A DNA stretch of 64,000 nucleotides from Heloderma charlesbogerti (taxonomy: Eukaryota; Chordata; Lepidosauria; Squamata; Helodermatidae). The notes beneath the pieces are model-generated. The model ran no database searches, was not told the DNA's origin, and saw only the letters and a program-made list of their open reading frames with translations. The stretch covers positions 1 to 64,000 of the forward strand of contig JANEZZ010002694.1 in the NCBI GenBank assembly GCA_026122225.1, read 5' to 3'. Shown piece after piece: positions 36,912 to 49,384 of this stretch. Position 1 is the stretch's first letter. Every line of letters starts with the position of its first letter. Position numbers and translations under genes: made by a program.

Positions 36912-38310
36912 GCTATTTATTTGAAGTATTTTTATGCAGCCTTTTGAGAGAGTTTCCTCAAGGTAAAACTATGAAACAATAAAATATAAACTTCAATTAA
37001 CTAAAATGGCGGCATGAATTTTTTAAAATAGCAGTCAAAACTCCCCAATTTATAAAATAAAGATGGGCAGCCATTCATTTAAAAGCTAACTGCAACATCC
37101 AGGTCTTTAAGGCCTGTTGAAAATCAAAGGGAGAGCCACACGCACATCCTGTGGTAGGATAGTCTAGAAGGATGGGGCTACTGCCAAAAAGGCCCTATTT
37201 CTTGCTTGCCATCCTAATAGATCTTACCGTCAGGCAAGTGGCCAGTCTTAGAGCCCAGGCAGTTCATATAGGTGCAGGCAGTCCTTCTAATAACCTGGCC
37301 CCAAGACGTTTAAGGCTTTAAAGGTGATCAGCAATATTTCAAATTGGGCAGAGTTATGCATAACCTATGCAGCTGTGCACAACCTATGCAGCTGTGCAGA
37401 ACAGTGTTATATGCAACTTGTGCAGAATCAGTATTATATGCTCTGATCACGTAACCCACTGCCAAGCAACTGCATGCCTGCATTTTGCGCCAGCTGAAGC
37501 TTCTATACCATCTTTAAAGGCAGCCCCTTTTAAAGCCCATTACAATAGTAGTCTACATGTAACCAGAGCATGGATTACTGTAGCAAGGTCTGCTTTCACC
37601 AGACTGGGAAGCAGCTGGCAAATCAGCTTAGGCTGATAAAAGGCACCCCCGGTGACGGTTGCCGCCTGCACTTCTGTAGATAGTGCAAGTCCAGCAGAAC
37701 CCTCAAGCTGTGCACATGGTCATTCAGGTGGAGTGCAATCTCATCCAACACAGGCTTCACACCTCTATCCAGATCAAGTTTTCCCACCCACAGTACATGC
37801 ATCTTATCTGAATTAAGCCTCGGCTTGTTCGTCTTCAGCCATCCAAAAACTGTTTCTAGACACCTGTTCAGGGCTCCCACCGCCTCTGGGACTAGAAAAC
37901 GAGAGGTAGTTCTGTGTGTCATTTGCATATTGATGGCCCTTTAGCTCAGACCTTCAGATTACGTCTAGTGTCTTAAAAAGTGTGGGGGACAAGATAGAAC
38001 CCCAAAGGCCAATGGCTATGAGGTGGAAAAGGAGTCTCCCAGCATACCCTTTCTGGGTACGTCCCTCCAGAAAGGACTAGATCAATGTAACATGGTGCCC
38101 TCCAGTCCTACCTGGGTAGGTGACCCAGAAGGTTACCATGGCTGATGGTATCAAAAGCCACTGAGAAATCCAGGAGAACTAACAGGGTTGCACTTCCCCC
38201 ATGCATTCCCTGGCATAAGTCATCCACCCAGGCAACCAAGGTTGTTTCTATCCTGGAACCAGATCAGAACGGATCTAAATAATCACTATCATCCAAAACT
38301 AATTACACCA
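36912..38310 (-). mobile_element. L2-type LINE, 5'-truncated, antisense
   Basis: Minus-strand decayed protein includes VGALNRCLETVFGWLKTNKP RLNSDK (37780..37890) and LHLNDHVHSLRVLLDLH. The plus strand at 38130..38200 complements the DTISHG-LLxRL region. The 3' end is at about 36912, just outside the CpG island. Confidence 0.75.
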
Positions 38311-38659
38311 GTTTGTTATCCTAACTTCATCCTACTCATCACCAAGTCTTCCTACAGGCCGCCCTCAAAGAGCTGTTTCATATGTTACATTTTTGGAAGT
38401 ATACCTACAAATTTGAAGTGTGATAAATATAGATGTAATACAGGTACAGGAGTCAGAAACCAGTTAGTAGCTGCAGCTCCTTGTTAAGAGTACTCTCAAT
38501 AACAACTTTTCCCTTTAAAGTGTGAAATGGCTCATTTTCTAGGACAAAATCGTACTAAATTTTGGCTGCTTATAAAGCAGGTAGCTGTTAAATCAGGTAG
38601 CTGGAACAGCACTGGCATTCCTTAATTGACCAGTCATGGTTTTTATTGGTATTCTGTTT

Positions 38660-38790
38660 TTTAAAATAGCATAATTTTAATCTGGTGTTTTAATCTTTTT
38701 ACCCTTTTACTGTTTTATCTCTTCGTGTTCACCGCTCTGAAATCTGTTCTAGATATGGAGCGGTATACAAATATTGTAAATAAATAAATC
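38660..38790 (+). mobile_element. L2-like LINE 3' tail, sense
   Basis: Contains CACCGCTCTGAAATCTGTTC, then GGAGCGGTATACAAATATTG and an AAATAAATAAAT tail, the usual L2-like 3' end. The inverted form of this tail is at 43735..43760. Confidence 0.6.
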
Positions 38791-39039
38791 CAAGAATTAA
38801 GGGTTGATGTGTTGCTTATATAGATGTAATGATTATCTAGATCCAATGACTGTGTGGCCTTCTACATATTAAAATTCTTGTCCAGGCGCAAACGTTACAA
38901 TACTGTTAAACCATGAAATTTTATTAGGACAGAAGAGAGATTATGAACAAGATTTTAAAGCACTTTTAATACCTTAATTTCAGTGACAGAATTAAACATG
39001 CACTGAACAGCTTGTCTCCATGTAGAATTTGTTTTAGTA

Positions 39040-39118
39040 GGCATAGGGTGCAATCCTGGCCGGGGCACGCTGGGAGTTGTAGGACTTTTTTCTGTCTAAA
39101 CATGCATAGGATTGCACC
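39040..39118. repeat. Short Harbinger-like MITE, internally deleted
   Basis: Ends are GGGTGCAATCC and GGATTGCACC. The inner GCTGGGAGTTGTAGG and TTCTGTCTAAACATGCATA match one arm of the hairpin at 52752..52880. Confidence 0.65.
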
Positions 39119-39349
39119 TTTAGTTGTATATAACTGCTTAGGATCGGACCACACATCTCATTGTATTGCCCCAGGAGAGTAGCCAAGTCATTTATAGTGT
39201 TAGAGGGGCCTAGAGATCCATAATGCTTGCTTAAATTCATTATTGGTGCAATTCCCATGCTAGTAAGCCTCTGAGCATGTGCAGATGAGTCAAAAGGCCA
39301 ATAACAGCCTTCTTGGTGCATTCCTTGCTAATGAGGAGAGTCTTTATCT

Positions 39350-40099
39350 CTGATGTGCCTGGAAAGCAAAGTCTGTTTACAGGTGGCTGTGCCTGAGAAC
39401 CAGACACTTCTAGCCTATGCTGAGAATGAACACTAGGGGCGCGTGCTGCTGTTACGCTGCTTATTGCTAACTAGGGATGTCAGAGAATTCCACCACGGAT
39501 CTCAGTGAAATCCGTGGCGGAACGAAGCCCCCCGCCCCACCACCCCGCGAAAGGCGCGCGAAATGGAACACTTACCCGGTGCCATTCGTGCTGCTTTGCA
39601 AATGGCGGCCGTGTCTGTGGCCGCCATTCGCTTCACCATTTAGGCCGTGATAGGCTACATAAATACGTAGCCTATCACAGCTAACGCAGGGACGCCATTT
39701 GCGTCCCTGCGGAGGCTGTGATAGGCTACGTAAATATTTACGTAGCCTATCACGGCAAAAAAAGGGAACGCAAATGGCAGCCGCCGTAGCCACCGCCATT
39801 TGCGTCCTCAGGCTCCACACTCCTGCGAATGCACCCGGCCAGTGGCTCTGCAGAGTTGCCGCAGAGCGGAGCCCACCGCGAATCACCCCTGCGAAAAGGT
39901 AAGTGACTTTCATACATCCCTATTGCTAACCTGTAGAGTATAAGACCTATGGTACCCAATGGCTTAGGGTTCAGAGAAGCTGTCTGATCCAACCATTGGG
40001 TACACCTGTGTGCTGTAAGTTACTCAATAAAGTCTCCTTGTAAGCAAACCTTTGAGTCTGATTTATCACTATCTTGGCACTTCTAACCTAAGAGTTCAA
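39350..40099 (+). mobile_element. Possible solo LTR, interrupted by a hAT element
   Basis: After the inserted hAT element, the sequence has ACTCAATAAAGTCTCCTTG at about 40020, a polyadenylation signal in the R/U5-like setting of an LTR, followed by GAGTCTGATTTATC. The exact ends are not established and no paired LTR or internal region was seen. Confidence 0.35.
39472..39922. mobile_element. hAT non-autonomous element with exact 8-base duplication
   Basis: This 451-base element has ends TAGGGATGT and ACATCCCTA and a perfect 8-base target duplication, TTGCTAAC, at 39464..39471 and 39923..39930. This assigns it to hAT. It is unusually GC- and CpG-rich for its surroundings. It contains successive hairpins at about 39600..39630, 39644..39680, 39687..39709 and 39715..39755. 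No coding content. Confidence 0.88.
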
Positions 40100-40659
40100 C
40101 ACCCATGGCCGGGGCGAGACGCTCATTTAAATAAACAAGATTTGAAGGTGCTTTACTGGCTGGATTGTGTCCCGAATTTGTTTGTAGCAGCAAGTCACCA
40201 GAAGGAAAGGTGACAAATAGGGCTGCCAGATCCAAGACTCTAGGCAAAATACACAAATATTTATATCGTATCAGAGTTATATACATTTCTAGCAGGTGTT
40301 TCACTTACATTGCTATAGTTTACTAGATGTTCTTAGGGAAAGGTCAATGGAAGTTATCCAGTTGTTTTTGACTGTCCAAATAGCAGGGCATTCAAATATC
40401 AGTCAAAAGGAAAAGACTACCGATTCTCAACCGAGTAGACATTTATTACAAATGTTACTTAAGATAGTTCCAGAAAGTATAGGTAATAGAGGCCAGATTG
40501 GAAATGAGCTCGCTAGTATTGAACTGGAAAAGAACTCCATAGCACAGCTGTAAACCTCATGTTCAATTACTTAAGATAAGGGAAATTGGTTACTTACAGA
40601 AGAAGAAGAAGAAAGCAGGATCCGAAGAGAGCTTTAAATTAACTGTTTCCCTCACACTG

Positions 40660-40905
40660 GCCATGTTCGCACACAACAAGCCCTGGGTGAGAACAACGCT
40701 TGGGTTGAAACTCTGGATTGTCAGGGAACAGACAAGCCAGAGTTCCAGGTTTGGATGTAACTCTAATCAAGCCAGGCTTTAGCCACTCCTGCTGATAGCA
40801 GTAGCCAATTGAGCCACGTGACCTAGTATGCTGGCTCGCTCACAGTAACCGAGATTTTAAAAAAATCAAAAAACCAGGGTTACCATTGCATGCAAACTGG
40901 GCCAC
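40660..40905. mobile_element. DNA transposon derivative, family C
   Basis: Termini TGGCCATGTTCGCACACAA and (inverted) GTGGCCCAGTTTGCATGCAA pair. The interior has inverted AACTCTGGATTGTC/AGCCAGAGTTCC. No coding content. Confidence 0.6.
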
Positions 40906-41106
40906 AGATTTCTTCATGAAAATCGTTCCCCTCCCAAAGCTACTGTTTTCCAAGAAAGGAAGCTGTTATGGACACAAATAGCAGTGAGGGTGTTCCTTAT
41001 GAAACATCATTGGCGGTAAGGGTTAAATCATGTTGTGGTCAGGTCTTTCTGTGACTGCTTGTAAAAACAAAAACCTGAAAATACACAAGTCTGATCATAC
41101 ATTTAG

Positions 41107-42105
41107 GGAGCAACCCTATGGCCACTAGACAGTGGCTAGAAGGCCATAGGATATGTCATTTTTCAGGAACTGACCTCAGAGCCTGCACTCCGAGGTCAGT
41201 GTCTCTGGGAACTGACCTCCATGCACTTCCGTGCTGCCTCAGAGGCAGCATGGAACAGCCCCATCCCCCATGCTCGCAAGAGGCGCGTGGAGTGATCGAA
41301 AAGGGAGTGGCTGGGAACGTTCTGGAGCGGGGAGGGCACAACTGCATGTACGACGCATCCTATCTGTCATACAGCAGCCTCCTTCCCTGCTCCATGCTCC
41401 CGTGGCTGGACAGCCACCATCGGCTGTCTAGCCAAAAATGCAGGGCAGGAGGAGCGTGGAGGGAACGATCCCATCCATGCTTCTCCTGCCCTGCTTTGGA
41501 TAGGTGGTCAGCTCGAGTTCGGAGGTGGACGCCTATCTGTCAGGAGGGCGTGCTCTTGCTGCCTTCTGAAATCCTCAGCCAGAATCAACACACAGACAAT
41601 TGGCCTGTTTTCCAAGGCTTTATTTCTATTCAACCTAACAATGCTTACAGATGCTAATTGTCTGAGCCTAAGGGGAAGATTTATGAGAGCTGCCTACCAG
41701 GAGGGTTCTAGCCTTAGTGAATCAGTTGGTCTCTGTTTGGAGGGAAGAGGCAGGAAACCTCTGAATTTATGGGCTAGGAGGAAAGAGTCCACCCCTTTCC
41801 CATGGGGCGTCGGGGCGCAGCTGTTGCCGTCGCGCCAAACGGGCTGAGCACCTCCTCTCGGCGCCCACCATCTCCCGCTTGTCCTGGCGCCTAGCGTCCA
41901 AAAACTGCTGTTGTCCCTCCCTCTCCATGCCAGGATCATTGGCACTCAGGAATGTGAGCAGGGAGGGGCTCTCCCGCCGGCTGCGCCTCTGGACAGCGCA
42001 TGGGTTCCTCTTCCACAGTTTCTATCTCTTCTTCAGAATCAGAACTGCTTGGGGCCCTCTGGGCTCCGATCCAACCCTGACATCATCTCGATAGGATTGC
42101 ACTCA
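41107..42105. mobile_element. Harbinger-like element (relative of 20090..20443) split by an LTR
   Basis: The left end GGGAGCAACCCTATGGCCAC followed by TAGACAGTGGCTAGAAGGCC is the inverted counterpart of the right end of 20090..20443. The right end is ATAGGATTGCACTC near 42105. The LTR at 41538..42082 interrupts it. The flanking duplication is not clean (TTA on the left only). Confidence 0.6.
41538..42082 (-). mobile_element. Solo LTR of a retroelement
   Basis: The 545-base sequence has TGTCAGG...CCTGACA ends. On the minus strand it starts TGTCAGGGTTGGATCGGAGC and has AATAAA near 41620, close to its 3' end, as expected of an LTR. No internal region is attached, so it is a solo LTR. Flanking bases CTATC and TCATC match only partly. 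A similar TGTCAGGACTGG start occurs at 62716. Confidence 0.6.
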
Positions 42106-43714
42106 AGGTATTGTCTAAGTTGGCCCTGAGAACTTCCAGCTAAACAGATTTAGGATTGTGGTTTAGCATGTGTTATCTAAATTTGCCAAGCATGAGTAGT
42201 TTACTGCTGAAATTAATATGAAAATAAAGAACTTCACATGTGTCGTGTATTTGCACTGCTAGTATAATTTTATTCATACACGATCTCCAATGCAGTTTGC
42301 AACATAAACACATACAAAAAGGAAGATCCTTGCCCAGAAGACGTTTGACTTTGGAAAGATTGGAGGGACAGGAATCTGAAGAGCAGCAAGACCTGGATGT
42401 GAGCAAGGAAAGTTACAATGTCTGCAACGTCATTGTGGTTGAGGATACAGACTGCAGGAGTTGGGGAATTAAGCAAGGCCTTCATGAGAAAGGTCTGTTT
42501 GAGGAAAGCTTTTGAAGGAGAGGTAAAAGTGGCATCACAGGTGGCCTGGCTGGGTATTCTAGGCATAAGGGTCAATTGAATTGTTTCAGAGCAGCGTTGC
42601 AGGGGAAAACCAGTGGGCATGGTGGAGGCTTAAACACCACCTCTGCCCTTTGATTCAACCATGTAAACAGTTCCCTGAACCAGTCATTCGTGTTTTCTTA
42701 GCAAACTCCAGTTTGGGAATCTGTGTTTATTGGTGTAACATAGCTTAAAAGATGCTTACCATTGGCTGAATTGTATTCTCATGGTATTCAGAGCTTTTAA
42801 AAAGTAATTTGCTTTCTGAAATGCCAGCACTTGTACAAGGCCTACGGAATTCAGTGGGGCTCACTTTGGAGTAAACATGCATTGGATGAAGCTGCATGCT
42901 AAGTGTTAAACCTGGATTGAATTATGCATTTGAAAATATAGCACATGCAAGTAGCCATTATGTTTTTTCATAATACAAATATTAGTTAAGTACCATCCAT
43001 AATCAAGCTTTATCTTACTGTATATTTTTCCTTCAGTTATGTGATATCCAACCATTATTTTCTTAGAACTGATATGTGAAAAAATTAACATTTGCTCTCT
43101 TCTTTTCCTTTAGATTAAAATAACTACTTAAAGATAAAAACATTGTGTCTACATCTTAGCCTCAGAGACTTTAGAGCAAATTCCCTCCATGCCATTTCTC
43201 ACTCCGTAATTTTCTAAAATCCACTCTGTCTTTAGCAATTTTGCCATCACAGACCTCTGTAATATAATAATCTTCTCTTGTGTTATCTACTTGTACTGCA
43301 AAGTTACCCTGACTACCTTTGTCTCACTGAACTTTTAAGTCCTGTTCAAAATGCAGCTGTTAACTTTATTCTCCTTTCCAATTAAGGCAAGTTTATTGAG
43401 CCTTCCTGAACTGGCTTTATTAGTTATATATCCTTATTGCTATCCAACACAATTTCATTATTTTCCTCAGAGTTTGCGGTAACAGATTTGTTTCTTTTGT
43501 AGACCTCTCTATGGTCTTCACTTTCAAGCTCTTAGAACTTCTAATTGCCTCTTATTCCTCCAACTTAGTTGATTCTCCCTTACTGACAACCATATTTAGA
43601 ACAGAATGCTTATGTTTTGCCACTCTTCATCATTCAAGATTTTCTATTTCCCCATAGCTTTCATCTGTACTCTTTCCTGGCTAAATTCCCCTAAACAACC
43701 ATAACAAAATCACA
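42106..43714. other. Intergenic stretch, nothing recognised except a MITE arm
   Basis: No coding or RNA gene signal; contains the partial MITE at 42840..42895. Confidence 0.5.
42840..42895. repeat. Partial Harbinger-like MITE
   Basis: Contains TTCAGTGGGGCTCACTTTGG AGTAAACATGCATTGGATG, one arm of the dispersed family. Confidence 0.5.
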
Positions 43715-46615
43715 TTTATTCATTTACAATATTTATATACCGCTCCACATCAGAAGATTTTGGAGCAGTGAACAACAAGGTAAAAGAATAAAACACCAAG
43801 TTAAAAGACTTAAAACATTTTTTAAAAAGACAAATCCCAATAAGGTGGAATGTAATAAACTGTAGCTGGTCACGCAAGGAAGGCCTATTGAAATAACATT
43901 GTCTTCAGAAGGCGCCATAAGGAACACAATGTTGGCGCCTGCCTGACCTCTAAAGGCAGGGAATTCCACAAGGGGGCCACCACACTGAAGGCTGTTTTCC
44001 TGGTGGACTCCAACTGGGCCATGGGTCCATGTGAAACCACCAGGAACATGCCCTCTGATGACCTCAGTGACCAGGCAGGTTGGTAGGGAAGGAGGCACTC
44101 TCTCAGGTATCCTGGTCCCAAGTTATTTAGGGCTTTGTACACTAGTACTAATACTTTAAACCTGGCCTGGTAGTGAATAGGCAGCCAGTGCAGTTCCCTC
44201 AGCAAAGGTGTTACATGCTGAAAAGGGGCAGCTCCTGACAACAGCCAAGCTGCTGCATCCTGCACTAGCTCCAGCTTCCGGACCAGCCTCAAGGGTAGCC
44301 CCACATAGAGCACATTGCAGTAACCCAGTCTTGAGGTTACTAATGCCTGTACCACTTTGGCCAAGCTATCCCTGTCCAGGAGAGGCCATAGCTGGCGAAC
44401 CATCCGAAGCTGGTAAAAGGCACTCCAAGCCACCATGGCCACTTGGGCCTCCAGTGGCAATGATGGATCTAGGAGTACCCCCAGACTACGGACCTGATCT
44501 TTCGGAGGGAGTGCAACCCCATCCAGAACAGGCAATGAGCCTATCTCCTGGACCTGGGAACCACTCACCTACAGGGCTTCCATCTTGCCAGGATTCAGCT
44601 TCAGTTTATTGGCACTCATCCAGCCCACTACTGAGTCTAGGCACTGATTCAGGACTTGCACAGCCTCTCCTGATTCAGATGTCACAGGGAGACAGAGCTG
44701 CGTGTCATCAGCATACTGATGACATTTAGCTCCAGATCCCCTATTGGCCACTCTCAGTGGCTCCATATAGATGTTAAACAACATTGGGGACAAGATGGTA
44801 CCCTGTGGCACTCCATAGCTCAACTGTTAAGGGCCCAAGGAATAGTCACCCAATGTTACTCTCTGAAATCAGCCCCGTAGGTAGGATAGCACAGTGCCTC
44901 CAATACCCATCCCATGGAGTCGATCCAGGAGGATATCATGATCAATGGTATCAGAAACCAATGAGAGATCGAGCAGAATTAACAGGGTTGCACTCCTCCA
45001 TCCCTCTCTCAATCCTCCATGAGGATGACCAAGGCTGATTCAGTCCCTGATTAACTAGGATGAAACCCAGATTGAAATGGGTCTAGATAATCAGTCTCCT
45101 CGAAGAGTGCCTGCAGTTGCTCTGCCAGGACCTTCTCAAGTACCTTCCCTAGAAAAGGGGTATTTGCAACTGGGTGGTAAGTTGTCGAATACTGTTGGGT
45201 CTAGAGTGGGCTTCTTCAGGAGTGGCCACGCTACTGCCTCCTTAAGGACAGCAGGGACCACCCCTTCCCGTAGGGAAGTGTTTATCACTCCCTAGACCCA
45301 CCCAGTCATACCCCGCTCGGCTAGCTTTTATTAGCCAGGAGGGACAGGGATCAAGAGGGCACGTGGTCGGTCACATTATTGCAAGCATCTTGTCCACATC
45401 ATCAGGCTGTAACAACTGCAACTGATCCCACAAAATTGGGCAGATAGCGGCATCAGACACCTTGACTTGTACTGCACTAACAACAGCATCAAGTTCACTG
45501 CTGAGACAAGCAATTTTGTCTTCAAAGCGCGAAGCAAAGACGTCACAGTGGGTCCTCGATGAGGTCAGGACCCCATTTACTGGGGAAGGTGTTAACAGCC
45601 CCTGGGCCCCCCAGAAGAGCTCCACTGGACAGCTACTTGAGGACGCAATGGAGGCAGCAAAATAAACCTTCTTTGCTGCCCATACTACCATGCAGTAGGC
45701 ACAATTATGTGCTCTAGAGCGTGCTTGGCTCCATTTGCATGCTAGCTGATGTCCAGCCTGTTTCATTGACCTCACTCCCCTCACTCACTACCAGGGAGCA
45801 GAATGGGCTCCATGGTGCTGGAGAGGGCACTCAGGTGCAATCAAGTCGATGGCCCTCCGCATCTCACTGTTCCACAGTGAGGCTAGGGCCTCAGCTGGAT
45901 CACCAGCTCTCTCCACTGGAAAATCCCCAAGAGCATTCAGAAATCCATTGGATTCCATCAGTCTCTTGGGGCGGACCATCCAAATGGGTCCCCCACCCCT
46001 GCAGGAGGAGAGTAATACCATAAGTTCAAATCTCACCAAGAAATGATCCAACCATGACAATGGGGTTACTTGGACCTCCCCCCGCCCCATCATCAAACTA
46101 CCCATCTCACAACTTGGAGCAAAAACCTGATCAAGGGTATGCCCTGCTCCCTGTGCTGAGCCGATGACATGCTGAGACAACCCCATGATTGTCATGGAGG
46201 CCATGAAGTCCTGAGCTGGAACTCTGGAGATGGCATCAGCATGGAAGGTGAAGTCACTCAGAACCACCGTCCTGGGTTCCTCCAACACCAGACTCGAGAC
46301 TGCCTCCACCAGCTCAGACAGGGAGGCTGCTGGGCAGCAGGGTGGGCGGTACACCAGCAACATCCCCAATCTGTCTCTATGGCCCAGTACCAGGTGCAGC
46401 CCCCCAAGGCCTGCTCCAAGGCGGAGTGGTTTCCTGGTGATAGAGATGCAGGTTCTATGAACCATGGCAACTCTCCCCTCCCCCTGGCCCTCCAACCTAT
46501 GTCGCTGCTGCACCGAGTACCCAGGTGGGCAGAGCTGAGTCAGGTTGACTCCACCCAGATCACCCACCCAATACATGTCCACAGAACCACATTTGCTCAC
46601 AGCACTTTTTATGTA
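43715..46615 (-). mobile_element. L2-type LINE, 2.9 kb, antisense
   Basis: The element's 3' end is ATTTACAATATTTATATACC GC (inverted L2-like tail) at 43715..43745. Moving right come the C-terminal region, the reverse transcriptase and part of the endonuclease; it is truncated near 46615 inside the endonuclease. It belongs to a related but distinct L2 lineage from the 24590 copy, with different residues throughout. Confidence 0.85.
43885..46600 (-). pseudogene. L2 ORF2 remnant, broken
   Basis: Minus-strand segments in order are: endonuclease remnant 45788..46600 (LLVYRPPCCPAASLSEL, HTLDQVF, TPLSWLDHF); a middle part 45371..45784; reverse transcriptase 44569..44823 (GVPQGTILSPMLFNIY, QYADDTQL, NKLKLNPGKMEAL); and the C-terminal region 43885..44568 (SRLGYCNVLYVGLPLRLVRK, VTPLLRELHWLPI). 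Stops and frameshifts separate the segments and the start is missing. The polymerase YADD motif is intact but the gene is dead. Confidence 0.85.
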
Positions 46616-47403
46616 ACTCTTTTGTTTCCATCACACTTCCTTTTTGTTATTTTTCTTCCTTATCTAACTTTATATTTTTTTGGAGCAGGCACCTTTAAAA
46701 AAAAACTCATTTCTATCAATGGCACCTTATAAATAATAAAAGTAATGCCTGCCATTTCATGGATAAAACCTGCTTTAGGCCTGAAAAATAGAACAGGCTT
46801 GTTCCCTGATGAATAATGGCATTTCAGTGCAGTCAGTGATGGATGCCAAAGCCAGGACTATCATCTTCTTCTGTAACTGCTTCCAATATCATGGTTGATA
46901 ACTTCCAGCCACATGGCCTAGATTTCGCTTCAGATGCTAGCCGGCATTGCAGTTGCACACAGTTTATCATTGCAATATCAACATAGTCTCTTATTATTCC
47001 TGTATGCAGCACATCTGTCTCCAGATGCCCCCAACTAAATATTATATTGCTAAAGAAATATTCACCTCAAGAATATTCATAGAAGAGAATACAAAATGTC
47101 TCCCTCCTCTAAATTTAGACGCTTCATAGATTTCAAGAATATATTCAACAGCTTCTATAATGAGTCATTTTGTAACATGTGTCCGCTAACACACACTAGT
47201 AAAATAATTCGTAAGGCTTTATATCAAGGTGACATGGGGAAGTCAGTGTAAACACTTTTGAATCAATTATAGACACAAATGTGAAACTGGGATGTGTTGT
47301 AAGCAATTTCAAGAACCTCATGTTGAAAACGTACAAAAAACAAAAGGATTTTGGTGACATGTCAAGAAAGGAACAGGAACATATGTTGTGGCATATAGAC
47401 CTT

Positions 47404-47455
47404 AGATCAGCCTTCTCCAATCTGGTGCCCTCCAGATGTGCTGGACATCTCCATG
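47404..47455. repeat. Family A MITE, one arm only
   Basis: Contains TCTGGTGCCCTCCAGATGTG CTGGA, a left-arm fragment of the palindromic family. Confidence 0.5.
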
Positions 47456-47621
47456 GCCAAGGTCTTTCTATAATATTTCATCACAAGTATGGGCATTCAG
47501 CAAAGATCCCCAACTCTTTTAATTAGAAGTTTCCTCTTTGCAAGTTTCTGTCTCTACTTGCATTCTGTTCAATGCACATTGCCCCTTAACCAGTCAATTC
47601 CTTTTCCCTGCATGAGGTTCC

Positions 47622-49163
47622 CTGCAGTTCAAATCTCCAGGGCCAGATGAACTGCATCCTAGAGTAATAAAGGAACTGGCGGAAGAACTCTCAGAACCAC
47701 TGTCTATTTTCTTTGAGAAATCATGGAGGACAGGAGAAGTGCCAGATGACTGGAGGAGGGCTAATGTGGTCCCTATCTTCAAAAAGGTAAAAAGGAGGAA
47801 CCTGGGAACTACAGACCAGTCAGTCTGACATCAATCCCTGGGAAAATTCTGGAGCAGATTATAAAGCAATCCATCTGTAAGCACCTTGAAAACAACGCAG
47901 TGATTACTTGAAGCCAACATAGATTTGTCAAGAACAAGTCCTGCCAGACTAATCTGATCTCATTTTTTGATCAAGTCACCTCCCTTGTGGACCGTGGGAA
48001 TGCTGTAGATGTAATATACCTTGACTTCAGCAAAGCTTTCAACAAAGTGCCCCATGATCTCCTGATGAGCAAACTAGCTCAAAGTGGGCTAGATGAAACA
48101 ACGATCCGGTGGATCCACTGTTGGCTACAGAATCGGACTCAAAGAGTGCTTATCAATGGGACCTTCTCAAACTGGGGAGAGGTAACGAGCAGGGTACCAC
48201 AGGGCTCAGTCCTGGCCCAGTGCTCTTCAACATTTTTATTAATGACTTGGAGGAGGAGGTGCAGGGAATGCTGATCAAATTTGCAGATGACACAAAATTG
48301 GGCGGGATAGCTAATACTTTGGAAGACAGAAACAAAATTCAAAGTGATCTTGATAGACTGGAGCGCTGGGCAGAAAACAACAGAATGGCATTTAATAGGG
48401 ATACATGCCCAGTTCTGCACCTAGGAAAAAGAAACCAAATACACACTTATAAGATGGGGGATACGTGGCTCAACAACACTACAAGCGAGAAGGATCTTGG
48501 AATTGTTGTCAATCACAAGCTGAATATGAGCCAACAATGTGATGTGGCTGCAAAAAAGGCAAATGCTCTTTTGGGCTGCATTAATAGAAGCATAGCTTCC
48601 AAATCCTGGGAAGTACTAGTTCCCCTCTATTCAGCACTGGTTAGGCCTCATCTGGAGTACTGTGTCCAGTTCTGGACATCACACTTTAAGAAAGATGCAG
48701 ACAAACTGGAGAAGGTTCAGAGGAGGACAACAAAGATGATCAGGGGACTGGAAACAAAGCCCTATGAAGAGAGACTGAAAGAACTGGGCATGTTTAGCTT
48801 TGAGAAGGGAAGACTGGGGGGAGATATGATAGCGCTCTTCAAGTACTTGAAAGGTTGTCACAGAGAGGAAGGCCAGGATGTCTTCTCAATCATCCCAGAG
48901 TGCAGGACATGGAATCATGGGCTCAAGTTACAGGAAGTCAGATTCTGGCTGAGCATCAGGAAAAACTTCCTAACTGTTAGAGCAAGACGACAATGGAACC
49001 AATGACCTAGGGAGGTGGTGGGCTCTCCCACACTGGAGGCATTCAAGACGAGGCTGGACAGCCATCTGTCAGGGATGCTCTGACTTGGATTCCTGCATTG
49101 AGCGGGGAGTTGGACTCAGTGGCCTTGTAGGCCCCTTCCAACCCTACTATTCTATGATTCCAG
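47622..49163 (+). mobile_element. CR1 LINE, 5'-truncated
   Basis: The segment runs from the GPDELHPRV-like N-part of the reverse transcriptase to a typical CR1 3' end, GGAGTTGGACTCAGTGGCCT followed by CCCTACTATTCTATGATTC. The short ATTCTATG-type terminus is diagnostic of CR1. Confidence 0.92.
47640..49005 (+). pseudogene. CR1 ORF2 reverse transcriptase, broken
   Basis: Recognisable motifs are VIYLDFSKAFNKVPHDLL, RVPQGSVL, KFADDTKLGG, LNMSQQCDVAAKKANALLG, PLYSALVRPHLEYCVQFW and GLKLQEVRFWLSIRKNF. A one-base deletion near 48213 (GTCCTGGCCCAGTG for expected GGGCCC) shifts the frame, and there is a TGA near 47908 and a frame change near 47790. The endonuclease domain is missing. It is inactive. 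Confidence 0.9.
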
Positions 49164-49320
49164 GTCTGTGCTTTAATTATAGGTTTTCCTCTCATTAATA
49201 TTTTTTTGTTTATTATGAAATAGAGCTATTAAACAGTAAAGTAGGGAAGACAACACAGAACATACTAAAATGCAACAGATTGGCAATGTCATAATCTGAA
49301 TTCTCCATAAAAATGAGTGA

Positions 49321-49380
49321 ATGAAGAATGGGCACTAGTCATGAAGAATGGCCACTAGTCATGAAGAATGGCCACTAGTC
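49321..49380 (+). repeat. Tandem repeat, 20 bases x 3
   Basis: Three units of ATGAAGAATGGCCACTAGTC; the first has GGGC in place of GGCC. Confidence 0.95.
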
Positions 49381-49384
49381 ATGA

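Noticed and set aside
49321..49380. CRISPR-like array
   Set aside because: Three directly adjacent 20-base units without spacers in a vertebrate genome; a simple tandem repeat.
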